Assembly (NCBI GenBank): GCA_021413665.1
Contig: JAIOPW010000414.1
Coordinates: 1-5,915 of the forward strand
Direction of reading: 5' to 3'
Length of the DNA stretch: 5,915 nucleotides
Source of the DNA: Rhodocyclales bacterium
GTDB taxonomy: Bacteria > Pseudomonadota > Gammaproteobacteria > Burkholderiales > Rhodocyclaceae
The stretch's first letter is position 1. Each line of letters begins with the position of its first letter. The position numbers and the translations under genes were made by a program. Shown here piece by piece: positions 5,424-5,915 of this stretch. The notes beneath the pieces were generated by a model. The model saw nothing but the letters and a program-made list of their open reading frames with translations. It did not search any database and was not told the origin of the DNA.

Positions 5424-5915
5424 GGCTCGTCGTGGGGGCGGCCGGCACGCACGATCGCCGAGGCGGCGTCGCCGCCGAGCGTGGCCTCCCGGTTCGCCGC
5501 GTTGCGCAAGGCGCCCGGAAAAAACATCGCGGTCAGGCGGTGGGTGGGAATCGGCGCATCCATGTTGAGGCCGCCGTAACGGCGCCAGTCGCGTACCGGG
5601 TAGATGTGGTCGGCGATTTCGAGCAGGCCCACGGTTTCGCGGTCGGCGATCAGCACGCCCTGCACGCGCAGGCCGTTGTCTCGCTTGATCGCGTCCAGGC
5701 GCGCGGCGACCTCGCGTGTGGCGCCGAACTCGCCGTCGCTGGCGACCAACAGGTCGGCGAGTTGCCAGCGTGCATCCTCCAGCTTGGCGATGGCCGCTTC
5801 CAGCGGCCCGCAGATGTCGGTGCCCCCGCGAAAGGCCTGGCCGAGGAAGCGGGTGATGCGCTCGATGCCGACGCGGTCCACCGGCAATTCCATTTCCAGC
5901 AGTTCCTCGGGACCG
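5420..5915 (-). CDS. VWA-domain protein, C-terminal part (5' end outside window)
   Basis: The frame is open to the right edge (GPEELLE precedes the first internal Met at 5893), so this is the C-terminal 164 codons of a longer gene and that Met is not the real start. It carries the second half of a von Willebrand factor A domain: GITRFLGQAF-like helix then GGTDICGPLEAAI, where the Thr of GGTD fits the MIDAS threonine, and LADLLVASDGEF, where the Asp fits the MIDAS aspartate. The DxSxS motif should lie just off the window. The later DNGLRVQGVLIADRETVGLLEIADHIYPV resembles the end of CoxE/ViaA-type VWA domains (cited piecewise). Such proteins usually partner a MoxR-type AAA+ ATPase in metalloenzyme maturation; that gene would have to be outside the window. 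A tail of about 45 residues after the VWA domain is not recognisable. The stop overlaps the start of the DUF364 gene, so the two are co-transcribed. Confidence 0.75.
   Translation of the reverse strand, partial: GPEELLEMELPVDRVGIERITRFLGQAFRGGTDICGPLEAAIAKLEDARWQLADLLVASDGEFGATREVAARLDAIKRDNGLRVQGVLIADRETVGLLEIADHIYPVRDWRRYGGLNMDAPIPTHRLTAMFFPGALRNAANREATLGGDAASAIVRAGRPHDEP

Noticed and set aside
4510..5448. Alternative minus-strand frame of about 312 codons over the DUF364 gene
   Set aside because: Arg/Pro-rich out-of-frame shadow; the DUF4213/DUF364 motifs are in the other frame.

Overview
The window is high-GC DNA (roughly two-thirds G+C, with G or C at almost every wobble position of the genes). 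It looks like a chromosomal segment of a proteobacterium, most likely a betaproteobacterium. That placement is inferred from the yaeQ gene, the small basic protein encoded before it and the codon style; no rRNA or tRNA is present to confirm it. No mobile element, CRISPR array, tRNA or rRNA is visible.

Layout, left to right. The tail of an ankyrin-repeat protein enters from the left edge on the + strand, followed 31 nt later by a nucleoside 2-deoxyribosyltransferase-like gene. This gene converges with a minus-strand pair, and the two stop codons share one CTAG. The pair is a 44-residue Lys-rich protein with a strong ribosome binding site, followed by yaeQ, which appears to begin at a CTG codon. 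A divergent intergenic region of about 220 bp (1668-1887) holds two related stem-loops and a probable extended -10 promoter placed so that the lysA transcript could be leaderless.

The core of the window is a tight + strand operon, lysA-dapL, joined by an ATGA overlap. It encodes an atypical diaminopimelate decarboxylase and an LL-diaminopimelate aminotransferase. Together they would take tetrahydrodipicolinate to LL-DAP in one step (DapL) and meso-DAP to lysine (LysA). DapF, the epimerase needed between them, is not in the window. DapL replaces the DapD/DapC/DapE succinylase branch usual in betaproteobacteria, so acquisition of this pair from another lineage is a reasonable hypothesis.

A 210-bp spacer without genes (4377-4586) separates dapL from a minus-strand operon entering from the right edge. 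That operon encodes the C-terminal part of a von Willebrand factor A domain protein, overlapping by ATGA a DUF4213/DUF364 protein of the putative heavy-metal-chelation type. By analogy with MoxR-type ATPase/VWA systems, this pair may act in metal-cofactor handling; its target is unknown.

The items most worth a second look are the unusual lysA-dapL pair, the repeated stem-loop and leaderless promoter before lysA, the CTG start of yaeQ, and the VWA-DUF364 pair.
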